This document shows positions 17,402 to 26,098 of a DNA stretch of 64,000 bases, piece after piece. The DNA is from Enterocloster bolteae (lineage in GTDB: Bacteria; Bacillota; Clostridia; Lachnospirales; Lachnospiraceae). The notes under the pieces are model-generated. The model was not told the DNA's origin, ran no database searches, and saw only the letters and a program-made list of their open reading frames with translations. The position numbers were made by a program, and so were the translations under genes. The stretch is from assembly GCA_021772025.1 (NCBI GenBank), contig JAETNT010000004.1, positions 98,487-162,486 on the forward strand. Direction: 5' to 3'. Each line of letters starts with the position of its first letter. Positions within the stretch are counted from its first letter, which is position 1.

Positions 17402-18742
17402 TTATGGAAGCAGGGGTTGTACAGTACTCTTAAAATTCTCAATAGCAGATGCCACGTCCTCTTTTCCTACAGTAACTGCCTGGCCCAGTGCACACAGCTC
17501 TAAATTAAAGTCAGACAAGGTTGAGAACTGATATACGGGAACCGCCTTCTCAACAGCGTCCCGGCCGCCTTTTAAGAATTCACTGTTTACTACTGCGTCC
17601 ATGTTTTCCATTGCCTTTTTAGCTGGATATGCCGGTGCAATATTGGCAATGTAGTCGTTTAATACTTCAGGAGTAACAACATATTCAATAAAATTCTTAA
17701 CTGCCTCTTTCTTCTCCGGGCCATTGTCAACTGCTACGAAGCAGTGGGACTGTAAAGTGGAAGCACCATCTCCGGTTCCGCCTGCCAAAGGCATTGCGGT
17801 AGCTGCAAAATTCGTAACCTCCGGATTAATAGACTTAGCGCCGTTGTAACCCCAGGTATTGTCATAGTACATAGCCACCTGGCCCAGGGCAAACAAGTTT
17901 CTTAAATCCTTGGGTTTGCAGTTCTGAGGATTGTAGCCCAGCTCATCTAAATCCTGAAGCATGTTCATGGCATCTGTAAAGCCCTGGTTGTCTACATTGA
18001 ACTGGTTGTTCTCATCAAATACAGATCCTCCGAAAGTCTGTGCAAAGGACTGAAGAGATGATCCAATTACAATAACGGATGCAGTGGGCTGTCCGAAAGG
18101 ATATACCTTATTGCCGTCCGCAGTAGTTAAAGCAGCCAGCTTAGGAGCGATTTCCAATAATTCATCATAGGTCTTAGGCGGATTTTCCGGGTCTAAACCT
18201 GCCTGTTCAAATAAATCTTTGTTGTAGAACAAGACAAAAGGAGACACGTATAGGGGTGCGCCATAAACTTTTCCGTCTACTGAATGAGCTTCCAGTATAT
18301 TGGGATAATAATCTGCCAAAAATTCCGGGCTTAATACTTCATCCATGGGAGCTGCCAGACCTGCGTCAACCAAAGACGGAATCCAGATCATTTCGCTGAA
18401 AATAGCGTCAACCTTGTCTCCGCCGCCTGCCATGTTAATAACCTGGTTTAAAATCTCCCCATAAGGAGCGGATACCCACTCAATAGTAACATTGGGGTAC
18501 TTTGCCTCAAAGCCTTCCTTTACCTCAGCCCAGAAGGTGTCATAGCCAGCCTCCAAAATAGCGTAATTTGCAATCTTAAGGGTAATCTTCTCACCAGATG
18601 CCGCCTCTTCTCCCGCTTCTGCCTTAGTCGTTGCATCTGCTGCCGGAGCCGCTGTAGTGGTCTGACCGCCTCCGCCGGAGCATCCTGCAGTAAGCCCCAT
18701 TATCGCTGCCAATCCAAGTGCCAGTAATCGTTTCTTCATCAT
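17402..18742 (-). CDS. Sugar ABC transporter substrate-binding lipoprotein
   Basis: This 446-residue protein has a lipoprotein signal peptide (MMKKRLLALG...LTAGC) with the lipid-anchored Cys near residue 21, then a Gly/Thr/Ala-rich linker. The mature domain is an extracytoplasmic family 1 binding protein (WVSAPYGEILNQVINMAGGG, DAIFSEMIWIPSLVDAGLAAPMD split here as two motifs). It is the first gene of the operon and binds the sugar passed to the two permeases. Two operator-like repeats at 18839-18887 lie about 100 nt upstream, which suggests control by the LacI-type regulator encoded next to it. Confidence 0.92.
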   Translation of the reverse strand: MMKKRLLALGLAAIMGLTAGCSGGGGQTTTAAPAADATTKAEAGEEAASGEKITLKIANYAILEAGYDTFWAEVKEGFEAKYPNVTIEWVSAPYGEILNQVINMAGGGDKVDAIFSEMIWIPSLVDAGLAAPMDEVLSPEFLADYYPNILEAHSVDGKVYGAPLYVSPFVLFYNKDLFEQAGLDPENPPKTYDELLEIAPKLAALTTADGNKVYPFGQPTASVIVIGSSLQSFAQTFGGSVFDENNQFNVDNQGFTDAMNMLQDLDELGYNPQNCKPKDLRNLFALGQVAMYYDNTWGYNGAKSINPEVTNFAATAMPLAGGTGDGASTLQSHCFVAVDNGPEKKEAVKNFIEYVVTPEVLNDYIANIAPAYPAKKAMENMDAVVNSEFLKGGRDAVEKAVPVYQFSTLSDFNLELCALGQAVTVGKEDVASAIENFKSTVQPLLP

Positions 18743-18838
18743 AATGCCTTCCTCTCTTTCACTTTTATGTGTTTTTTATATTACACAAGCTAAAAAGCCC
18801 ATGCTGATAACTATCCTGTTGCTTCCTTTTCTTATCAT

Positions 18839-18855
18839 GTCTACACGTGTGTATA
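18839..18855. promoter_or_regulatory. Putative LacI operator, copy 1
   Basis: GTCTACACGTGTGTATA matches the second site at 18871 in 14 of 17 positions. It contains the palindrome ACACGTGT and lies upstream of the binding-protein gene. Confidence 0.6.
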
Positions 18856-18870
18856 TTCTTGGAAAGAGTA

Positions 18871-18887
18871 GTACATACGTGTGTATA
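18871..18887. promoter_or_regulatory. Putative LacI operator, copy 2
   Basis: GTACATACGTGTGTATA is, on the reverse strand, TATACACACGTATGTAC. That matches 16 of 17 bases of the site in front of the LacI gene at 19985-20001, so the two transcription units probably share one regulator. Confidence 0.7.
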
Positions 18888-18934
18888 TCCTCGGAATAAA
18901 ATGAGCATTTTGATGCTCATTTTATTTCTCCCTT

Positions 18935-19951
18935 TTATCCCCTGGTACTGTCTCTTTCAATTACGGTTGTAAAAAAATCCACATTCTCCGGTTGACTGCC
19001 GCCGATCATCTGGCGAAGCATGTCGATAGCCGCTTTGGCGATCTCTTCCTTCCTCATTCCAATAGTGCTAAGTTTAGGAGAGCAAAACCGGCTGATGCTG
19101 GAATCATCAAATCCAATAACCCGGACATTCTCCGGAACCCCAAGGCCTATCTGCTTTGCCGCCGTCATGGCAATACAGGCAATCATATCATTTCGCCCGA
19201 ATATTCCATCCACCTGGGAACCGGTACGCAGCCTGCGTTTTACCTCCTCTGCCAGCTCTTCCTGGCTCCGGCAGCCGCAAACCATGCTTTCCGGTCCTAC
19301 TAAAAAGCCATTAGCCTCCATCTCGTCTACAAAGCCGCTGAATCTCATGTCATCCGGCGGACTTACATGTCCCCGGGCGCTGATTCTGTCTATATAAATA
19401 ATATTTCTGCAACCCTTCTGAATGAGGTGAGCCACTGCCGACCTTGCCCCTGTGTAAAGCCCGGTTCCCAGGTAAGCAGCCTTCTCAATCACCTCCTGGT
19501 AGCGAAGCCGCCGAAATACTACTACCGGGATACCGGCCTGAATAAACTGCTCCACATATTCCTGAGGAAAGCTGGCAGAGCTTACAATGATGCCGTCATA
19601 CTGCCTGCTGATGACCTGAGAGATAAACTCCGGCGTATTGCGGTTGGCACAGAGAGAAATCAAATATCCGGAATCATAAGCATATTTGTCCATCTCACTG
19701 ACAATGCTGGAAAAATACTCATTGGTAATATGATCCGCAATAAACAAAATTTGGTTGCTATGCTTTCCCTTCAGAGCTCTGGCAATGTTATTAGGGCGAT
19801 AATTTAAAACCCTGACCGCCTCTTCTACTCTCTTGCGCTTCTCCATGGCCACATAACGGTTATTGTTAATCACATAGGAGACAATGGTTTCGCTGACTCC
19901 TGCCATCTTGGCTACATCTGCCCGGGTCACACGCTCTCTGTTCTCTGCCAT
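18935..19951 (-). CDS. LacI family transcriptional regulator of the sulfatase/ABC operon
   Basis: The protein is 338 residues from the ATG at 19951 (MAENRERVTRADVAK), 8 nt after GGGGAG; an upstream in-frame start adds 22 unconserved residues. The N-terminal helix-turn-helix is RADVAKMAGVSETIVSYVIN, followed by the hinge RPNNIARALKGK. The sugar-binding core starts at ILFIADHI and includes VDGIFGRNDMIA and GFDDSSISRFC. It is encoded directly upstream of the ABC/sulfatase operon on the same strand. Matching 17-bp sites before this gene (19985) and before the operon (18871) support autoregulation and local control. Confidence 0.9.
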   Translation of the reverse strand: MAENRERVTRADVAKMAGVSETIVSYVINNNRYVAMEKRKRVEEAVRVLNYRPNNIARALKGKHSNQILFIADHITNEYFSSIVSEMDKYAYDSGYLISLCANRNTPEFISQVISRQYDGIIVSSASFPQEYVEQFIQAGIPVVVFRRLRYQEVIEKAAYLGTGLYTGARSAVAHLIQKGCRNIIYIDRISARGHVSPPDDMRFSGFVDEMEANGFLVGPESMVCGCRSQEELAEEVKRRLRTGSQVDGIFGRNDMIACIAMTAAKQIGLGVPENVRVIGFDDSSISRFCSPKLSTIGMRKEEIAKAAIDMLRQMIGGSQPENVDFFTTVIERDSTRG

Positions 19952-19984
19952 TCTCAAAACTCCCCTATTTTTAAGTGATTGCCG

Positions 19985-20001
19985 TATACACTCGTATGTA
20001 C
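19985..20001. promoter_or_regulatory. Putative LacI operator at the regulator's own promoter
   Basis: TATACACTCGTATGTAC differs by one base from the reverse complement of the site at 18871-18887. It lies 34-50 nt upstream of the LacI ATG, a position fit for autorepression. Confidence 0.7.
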
Positions 20002-20059
20002 TATCTAAATAGTACAATATCTAACGGATTTTGTCAAGGGGTTTTGTATGTTTTTATTT

Positions 20060-20226
20060 AATAATTGGTAACAGTTCAGCCTTGCGAAGATTCAAAGTAA
20101 AAAATGTGTTGAAAGCTTGTTTTCATAAGAATTTTTTACTTTGAATCTTCATAAGGCGGACGCCTCATGCTTCTTGTCCGCGTATCGCGGGCAAGAAGAT
20201 GCAAGGCTGAACAGTTACAATAATTG
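20060..20226. mobile_element. MITE-like element with 8-bp target duplication
   Basis: A 151-bp unit (20068-20218) has terminal inverted repeats GTAACAGTTCAGCCTTGC and GCAAGGCTGAACAGTTAC that match in 17 of 18 positions. Both ends are bordered by the same octamer AATAATTG (20060-20067 and 20219-20226), as expected of a target duplication. Inside are a perfect 20-bp inverted repeat (20086-20105 with 20131-20150) and a second hairpin at 20170-20199 (CTTCTTG...CAAGAAG). There is no open frame, so it would need a transposase in trans. It fills most of the 313-nt gap between the LacI and isomerase genes. Confidence 0.8.
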
Positions 20227-20264
20227 TAACTGTTCAAACAGGCAAGAAGATGCCGTCCCGGCCA

Positions 20265-21611
20265 TTACAGCTGGATAACCGGAATGTTTAAAAGCCTGCA
20301 GACTTCTTTTAGCTCCTCCGCCACGTCTTCCCACACCAGGCTGTAGTGGTGAGGAACGCCTTCCTCAATGATTTGCTCGATAACTTCCCGAACCGGGCGT
20401 TCTACCTTTACATTAGCCATAATCCCTCTGGTATAACGGTCCATGTCTATTGCTTCGCCCTTCATCAGGAATAATTTGTAAGCGCCGTCAATGTTGCAGA
20501 ATCTGGCAATGGTTACCTGTCCCGGCTTTAACGCTCCCCAAAAAGCAGTACCCTGTCCGGCTAAGGGATGGTTTCTCATAAGCAGCTCATATTTGGGGTT
20601 GGCTAAAGAGGGAGCCGCATTGCCGCAGTGCCAGAAGGTCATGGTATTCTTCTCTTCATCAATATTAATCATATCGGTAATGAAAGTGGGCAGCCCGGTT
20701 AAATAATTTTGTGCAATCTGAGCCAGCTCTGCGTCTACATCACCCTCACATCCGATGTGAACTCCGTCGTCTGCCAGGCGTCCCAGCACGGCACAGGGAG
20801 TGGTATGTAAATTCCCCATCTCCGGCCAGCACTTAATGGCTGCATAATCGTATCCCTGCTCTGTCATCACTTCCTTTAACGCCAGATATAGTTTGGAATG
20901 GTTCTCCAGATGGCCGTCGGGAAGAGTGTCCATATTGTAGGTATCCTCCATCTTCTTCATGTCTGCCTTCCAGGCCTCCTCCGGAAGGTTTTCCATTTTG
21001 TCAAAGACTACCTTTAAGTCGGTTTCTTCAATCTTAACTCCAAAGGTACGGCGGATCAGCCCTTCATCAAAAGCACAATTATAAAATGCAGTGGGGCGGT
21101 AACCCAGCAATCCTAAATTGGTGTGGCGCATAGCCTTTACGGTATGGTAAGCCATTACCAGCGATTTTACCTTAGAAGCGGCCCGCTGATCCTCTTTACT
21201 GCCGTATACAGTATGATAAACTGCTCCCAGCCTGCGTAAGGCCGCCGCATTCATAGTCATAGAGCAAAGGGCGTTGGCGTAGAGCCTGGTATTTTTCTCA
21301 AATGGCACTTCATATGGCGCCCACAAAATAATGGGAATATTCAGCATTTCTGTCAGATAAGCCGCAGCATCATCTCCGGTAAATGCCCCGTAAACCATAA
21401 CCATTACATCTACGGATTTTTCCTTAAACTCCCGGACAATTTCTTCCAACGCCTCCTTGGTACAGCCAATCCTGCCGGCCTTTACCACATTTATCTGAGG
21501 CAGGTTTTCCTCCAGCCAGCTGCTGTATTCTCTGTCCCGCTGCTCTGGCAGTTCTTTTGGCCAACGGCCGGAATAAGTAGTTACAAAACCCAGATTTAAT
21601 TTCTCTTTCAT
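20265..21611 (-). CDS. L-fucose/L-arabinose isomerase family protein
   Basis: The protein is 448 residues from the ATG at 21611 (MKEKLNLGFVTTYSGRWP) behind AGGAAG; a longer upstream frame only overlaps the PTS gene. The order of segments (KSVDVMVMVYGAFTGDD, NTRLYANALCSMTMNAAALRR, NLGLLGYRPTAFYNCAFDE, AIKCWPEMGN, GCEGDVDAEL, FWHCGNAAPS) is that of the fucose isomerase-like family; the E and H residues in WPEMGN, CEGD and WHCG are likely metal ligands. It should interconvert an aldose and a ketose. It is the last gene of the phosphofructokinase operon. The substrate is not evident; sulfoquinovose isomerases also belong to this family. Confidence 0.75.
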   Translation of the reverse strand: MKEKLNLGFVTTYSGRWPKELPEQRDREYSSWLEENLPQINVVKAGRIGCTKEALEEIVREFKEKSVDVMVMVYGAFTGDDAAAYLTEMLNIPIILWAPYEVPFEKNTRLYANALCSMTMNAAALRRLGAVYHTVYGSKEDQRAASKVKSLVMAYHTVKAMRHTNLGLLGYRPTAFYNCAFDEGLIRRTFGVKIEETDLKVVFDKMENLPEEAWKADMKKMEDTYNMDTLPDGHLENHSKLYLALKEVMTEQGYDYAAIKCWPEMGNLHTTPCAVLGRLADDGVHIGCEGDVDAELAQIAQNYLTGLPTFITDMINIDEEKNTMTFWHCGNAAPSLANPKYELLMRNHPLAGQGTAFWGALKPGQVTIARFCNIDGAYKLFLMKGEAIDMDRYTRGIMANVKVERPVREVIEQIIEEGVPHHYSLVWEDVAEELKEVCRLLNIPVIQL

Positions 21612-21634
21612 CGCTCTCTTCCTTTTCTCAATAG

Positions 21635-23290
21635 TTACGCTAAAATTCCCGCCAATTTCAGGCAGATTCCAATCCCTAAAGTTATTCCTATCAAGCGGTA
21701 GATGCTCCATTTTTTCACCCGGAGCAGGTAAAATAAAAAACCGGTAAAAAGCGCCGGAAGCACGCCTGGAAGCAAGGTATCCAGAAAATCCTGAAGAACA
21801 AAAACCGTCTGCCCTTCTCTGGAGAATTCCATGGCGGCCTGTATCCTTATGCACTCTACCGTCAGCCCTGCGATTACCGCAGAACCTATCATTCTGGCCC
21901 CCTGTGACACAGGCGCAAGCATGTCCTTCAGACGGTCTGTAAAGGACATGCTCAGCCGGTATCCCAGAGCTTCGTTAAACAGCTTTAATCCTAACAGAAT
22001 CAGATTCATCCCCAGCAAAAATACCGCCGGGCCTGCCATCATTCCTTCCGCCGCCATGGAAGCTCCTATTGTTGAAAACACCGGGGCAAAGCAGAATTGA
22101 ACCATAGAATCCCCGATTCCCGCCAGAGGCCCCATAAGGGCCAGGCGGATGTCCCTGGTATCTTTTGCCGGAATTCCCTGGCGGAAAGCCACTATCTGGA
22201 AGCTTGTAAGAATCGGGAGAAAATTAGGATTTACACTGCAGTATCCTAAGCTGTCTTTTAATTCCCGTCGAAGTTCCTCATCGTTTTTACATAGCCGTTT
22301 TAACGCAGGAAACATAATATTGGCATATGCCAGCCCTTCATAGTTTCCGTAATTATAGCCGTTTTGCAGCAAATAGGCTCTTAAAGCCGTGCGTTTTGAT
22401 ATACGGCGCAGCTCCTTTTCGGACACAGAAGAGCCTTCCCCGGAAACCGTCAGAGTATCAGCCTCAGACGGCTTCTGCCAGATCCGGCCAACCGCGCCGG
22501 TAACATGTTCTTCCGGATACTCTGCAGTTTCTGTATATGCGCCCGGCCCCGGCTTACCGCCTGGGGGAATCATCCTCAACCAGACAATAACCCCCGCAGA
22601 CAAGGCAATCCCGATTACCGGCATATGCAGGTAGGCAGACAGAATATATCCTATCAGAACAAAGGGAGCGGCATCCGCTCCTGCCATAGCGTTTAAAATC
22701 ACGGCAAATCCTACTGCCGGGAGAAGGTTTCCGGCAGTTTTAAGCCCTTCTGTCAGCCAGGACGGAATGGCGGAAATCAGAATCTCCAGGTTTTTCGTCT
22801 GGTAACAAGCCATAAACCCAATAAAAAACCCGACAGCGGCAAACATGATAAATGTGCTGTGAGACAACAGGCGAAAACGCCTGTAATTTCCCTGCTCCAC
22901 CGCCCTCTCCGCCCAAGGCAGAATCCCGGTTGCAACAGTATAGATCCCGGTAATCAAAAACTGGATCAGCACTGCAAAAGGAAATGAATATGCCAGAGCC
23001 GTTCCGGTATCCACGCCCTGCTCTTTCATGGTAATGGCAATAACCGTTCCGATAATTCCCGGACCTACCGGGTTTGGGGGAACCGATCCTCCGGAGGATA
23101 CGCCGAATCCTAAAAAAGCCAGCTCTCCCACTGCCCCCATCAGCAGTCCCGTCTCAACATCTCCTAAAATGATTCCTGCTCCGGCAGCCATAACCAGACA
23201 TCGGGTCAGATAGGTTCCTGTAAGCATGCCGGTAATGCACAAACCGGTCCACAGGCCTGTGAGTACGCATTGGCTAAGCGTAAGCTCCAT
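21635..23290 (-). CDS. PTS mannose/sorbose-family permease, IIC-IID fusion
   Basis: The protein is 551 residues from the ATG at 23290 (MELTLSQCVLTGLW), 8 nt after GGAG. Residues ~1-250 are EIIC (GAVGELAFLGFGVSSGG, PPNPVGPGIIGT) with many membrane segments. After a polar linker, residues ~285-551 are EIID (LQNGYNYGNYEGLAYANIMFP, LKDSLGYCSVNPNFLP, GIGDSMVQFCFAPV). In most systems these are separate proteins; here they are one chain. No EIIA or EIIB gene is in the window, so phosphorylation partners must be elsewhere or the protein acts differently. It lies 13 nt after nagA, which suggests amino-sugar uptake. Confidence 0.85.
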   Translation of the reverse strand: MELTLSQCVLTGLWTGLCITGMLTGTYLTRCLVMAAGAGIILGDVETGLLMGAVGELAFLGFGVSSGGSVPPNPVGPGIIGTVIAITMKEQGVDTGTALAYSFPFAVLIQFLITGIYTVATGILPWAERAVEQGNYRRFRLLSHSTFIMFAAVGFFIGFMACYQTKNLEILISAIPSWLTEGLKTAGNLLPAVGFAVILNAMAGADAAPFVLIGYILSAYLHMPVIGIALSAGVIVWLRMIPPGGKPGPGAYTETAEYPEEHVTGAVGRIWQKPSEADTLTVSGEGSSVSEKELRRISKRTALRAYLLQNGYNYGNYEGLAYANIMFPALKRLCKNDEELRRELKDSLGYCSVNPNFLPILTSFQIVAFRQGIPAKDTRDIRLALMGPLAGIGDSMVQFCFAPVFSTIGASMAAEGMMAGPAVFLLGMNLILLGLKLFNEALGYRLSMSFTDRLKDMLAPVSQGARMIGSAVIAGLTVECIRIQAAMEFSREGQTVFVLQDFLDTLLPGVLPALFTGFLFYLLRVKKWSIYRLIGITLGIGICLKLAGILA

Positions 23291-23303
23291 GGAATCGTCT
23301 CCT

Positions 23304-24467
23304 TTACTCCCCAAATACCTTTTTCCCTTCCACAAAGGTAGCCGCTACCTTGCACTCTTCATCCAATATTACAAAGCTGGCATCCAGCCCTTCTTTGATA
23401 TATCCGAAACGGTTGTCCACACCGATTAATTTCGCAGGATTTTCCGTAAGGAGAGGAATCAGATCTTCTACCGGCAATCCGGTAAAAGCCATAAGGTTCT
23501 CCAGAGCTTTTCCGGTAGTCAGAGTGCTTCCGGCCCGGCTTCCTCCTTCTGCCAGTTTGGCATCTCCGTCAATTACCACCACGTCATTGACCCCCAGCTT
23601 ATAATTACCGTCCGGCAGGCCGGCCGCCATAATCGAGTCTGTAACCGCAACCACCCGATCCAGCCCCTTAGTTTTTAATATCAGGCGCACAGTGCCGGGA
23701 TGAAGGTGACGGCCATCGCAGATAACTTCACAATACACGTCATCATCCTCCAGCACGGCTCCCCAGATAGCAGGAAAATGCTGGTGGAGAAGCTTCATGG
23801 CGTTGCCGGTATGGGTTGCGGCCATGGCTCCGTTTTTAATAGCGGCCATAGCCGTATCATAGTCTGCGCCGGAGTGGCCGATGGCAACCTGAATTCCCAG
23901 AGCCTTCAGCTTAGGGATGTCCTCCACCATACCTTCTACCTCCGGCGAAACAGTGATATAACGAATTTCCCCTTCCGCCGCTTTCTGATACTCCTCTACC
24001 AGCGGAATATTTTTTGTCTGAAGCAGGTGCTCTGGCATAGCGCCCTTATATTCGCTGCACAGGAAGGGCCCTTCCAGATGAATCCCCATCATAACGGCCC
24101 CCTGGTGCTCCACTCCTTTCTCTTCTTTCCAGTCTTTATAAGCTTTGATGCAGGCCATAGTCTGCTCCTTGGTATCAGTAAGAACAGAACCCAGCCAGCC
24201 TACGGTTCCCTGACTTGCCATAAAGCGGCAGATTTTTTCATACCCTTCTGTATCCGCGCTGTTGACGTCCACTCCGGCAGCTCCGTGAGTATGGATATCC
24301 AGGAATCCGGGCGCCAAAAGACGTCCGTTTAAATCCACCATTTCCGCCTCCGGATCCGAAATCCACTGGCCAATCCTTGCAATCTTTCCGTCCTCTGCCA
24401 GCACGCTTAAGGGCTTAAACTCGTGATCCTGATATACATATCCATTATAAAAACAAACTTTGCTCAT
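23304..24467 (-). CDS. nagA: N-acetylglucosamine-6-phosphate deacetylase
   Basis: This 387-residue amidohydrolase is the usual NagA length. HTHG (59-62) is the metal motif after the beta-sandwich, GIHLEGPFL gives the conserved Glu, AIGHSGADY and ATHTGNAM the histidines, and VTDSIMAAG the catalytic Asp. It turns GlcNAc-6-phosphate into glucosamine-6-phosphate and acetate in the cytoplasm. GAGG lies 7 nt before the ATG. With NagB encoded at 36974 it completes entry of GlcNAc into glycolysis. Confidence 0.93.
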   Translation of the reverse strand: MSKVCFYNGYVYQDHEFKPLSVLAEDGKIARIGQWISDPEAEMVDLNGRLLAPGFLDIHTHGAAGVDVNSADTEGYEKICRFMASQGTVGWLGSVLTDTKEQTMACIKAYKDWKEEKGVEHQGAVMMGIHLEGPFLCSEYKGAMPEHLLQTKNIPLVEEYQKAAEGEIRYITVSPEVEGMVEDIPKLKALGIQVAIGHSGADYDTAMAAIKNGAMAATHTGNAMKLLHQHFPAIWGAVLEDDDVYCEVICDGRHLHPGTVRLILKTKGLDRVVAVTDSIMAAGLPDGNYKLGVNDVVVIDGDAKLAEGGSRAGSTLTTGKALENLMAFTGLPVEDLIPLLTENPAKLIGVDNRFGYIKEGLDASFVILDEECKVAATFVEGKKVFGE

Positions 24468-24526
24468 GATCTAACCTCACTATTTGTAAGATACCAGGGT
24501 CAAAAGACCTTTTTGAACCCATTCCT

Positions 24527-26014
24527 TTATTTTACATATGCATCGGGATGTGCACAATGATTGGTTCCATCGTAAACCTCATCCTTCATCATCAGATGAA
24601 CCGCGCTGCACTTAAAGGTCTGAGGCAGAGCCAGAATCTTAGGATTGGGGCCCACATATTTCTTCATCGCATCCTGAAGAGCTTCCTCTATGGTTGCCCG
24701 GGTCTTTAAGCCCATGCCTCTTGCATAGCCCGGCTCCTGAGCGCCGCAGATATAGATAGCGGAAGTGTTCATCTCTGCAATCTGGCCGCAGCTCATCATA
24801 GAAAAGCCATGGAAAGGATGGAACGCATTTCCGAAGCGGTATTTGCGGATGTATTCCTCATTGGTTGCAAAGAGCTGTCCGTAGCGATCCATGTCGGTCA
24901 GCACATTCATATGGTCGTGCTGGAACATTTCATAGCACTCTCTCAAATAAGGCCACAGCTCATCATGGAAGTAGCCGTTGCAGATAGACGAGCAGATGAT
25001 CACACAGTTATCCTTCATTACTCTCTTATGGCGGATTACCTGTGCAGACAAGGCCTGCATCATCATAATGGGATTGGTTCCCATACCGTCCCCGTAGTGG
25101 AAGAACTGAGGCATACCAAATACCATAACATCATACTTTTCTTCTGCAAAAGGCACGTAGGTACGCTTGTCCGCCATCTTCCAGGAAATGGGCTGCATCT
25201 CTTTTGCATAGCCGCTGTTAATCTCAATCTGTCTGGATTTGGTATCTAAAACAGCATCGCAGCAGAAAAACTTCTTACCCATGTGCTCTTCCATCTTCAT
25301 GCCGATCTCATCAAATTTGCTTCTCATTAAAGACTTGCCGCTAACCGGGGTAAAGTCCTGACGGTGCATAACCTGAGGAACATGATGGGAAGCGATAGAA
25401 CTCCAGTGGTTTAAGCCGGTAGCGCAGTGTTTGTAGCCTCCGGAGTATCCGCCGTAAGGGTTGCCCTGGGTATGGCCGATAAGAACGGCAACATCGCTGT
25501 CATGTACATAACGGTTTAAAAATACGGGATCGCCTCTGTCAGTGCGTCCGCAGTCTACCAGGTGATCATAGTCCTCGCTGTCGTGGTTAATAATCTGTCC
25601 GGTATACCAGAACTCATTAAACAGCTCCGCTCCCAATACGCCGTAAATCTCTTCCTTGGTATTCTTTCTGTGAAGGCCGTTGGAACAGATTAAAAGAATA
25701 TCTTTTTTCTCAACGCCGGCGCTGTAGAGTTCCTTTAAAATTAGTTTAATCGAAACCTTTCTGTGGGAGGTCGGCTGCTCCCCGCCTTTTACCCGATCCG
25801 GGAAAACAATAGTAACCTTGGAACCCTTATGAGCCAGCTCTGTAAGAGGCGGCATACCGATAGGATTCCGGATAGACTCTAACGTCCTGGCCTCCAGTTC
25901 TTCCTCCGGGATATAGGGCGGATCCGCAACGGTAACGCCGGGAATAAATACATCCGTGTTGTCAGGAAGCTCTGCGGCCATTAAGCCCTGGCCATATTCA
26001 AACTCTAATTTCAT
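24527..26014 (-). CDS. LarA-like nickel-pincer racemase/epimerase family protein (DUF2088)
   Basis: The protein is 495 residues from the ATG at 26014 (MKLEFEYGQG), behind GGAG. It shares the lactate racemase (LarA) plan: FPDRVKGGEQ (D73, R74), SNGLHRKN (H115), LIGHTQGNPYGGYSGGYKHCATG (H181, and K195 where LarA binds its NPN nickel-pincer cofactor). It is longer than LarA (~425), so it is a paralogue that may racemise or epimerise another hydroxyacid or sugar acid. No larB, larC or larE cofactor genes are in the window. It lies inside an operon of glycolytic and amino-sugar genes, which points to a sugar-derived hydroxyacid. Confidence 0.75.
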   Translation of the reverse strand: MKLEFEYGQGLMAAELPDNTDVFIPGVTVADPPYIPEEELEARTLESIRNPIGMPPLTELAHKGSKVTIVFPDRVKGGEQPTSHRKVSIKLILKELYSAGVEKKDILLICSNGLHRKNTKEEIYGVLGAELFNEFWYTGQIINHDSEDYDHLVDCGRTDRGDPVFLNRYVHDSDVAVLIGHTQGNPYGGYSGGYKHCATGLNHWSSIASHHVPQVMHRQDFTPVSGKSLMRSKFDEIGMKMEEHMGKKFFCCDAVLDTKSRQIEINSGYAKEMQPISWKMADKRTYVPFAEEKYDVMVFGMPQFFHYGDGMGTNPIMMMQALSAQVIRHKRVMKDNCVIICSSICNGYFHDELWPYLRECYEMFQHDHMNVLTDMDRYGQLFATNEEYIRKYRFGNAFHPFHGFSMMSCGQIAEMNTSAIYICGAQEPGYARGMGLKTRATIEEALQDAMKKYVGPNPKILALPQTFKCSAVHLMMKDEVYDGTNHCAHPDAYVK

Positions 26015-26098
26015 AGGGAATCTCTCCTTTTTATATAATCGTCTGTTTCCTGTGACCGCTGCCCGGGCTGCTGTAAAAATCAGGCCGGACAACTCTTA

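Noticed and set aside
20265..21854. N-terminal extension of the isomerase
   Set aside because: The extra 81 residues lie over the PTS gene on the same strand in another frame and are not protein-like.
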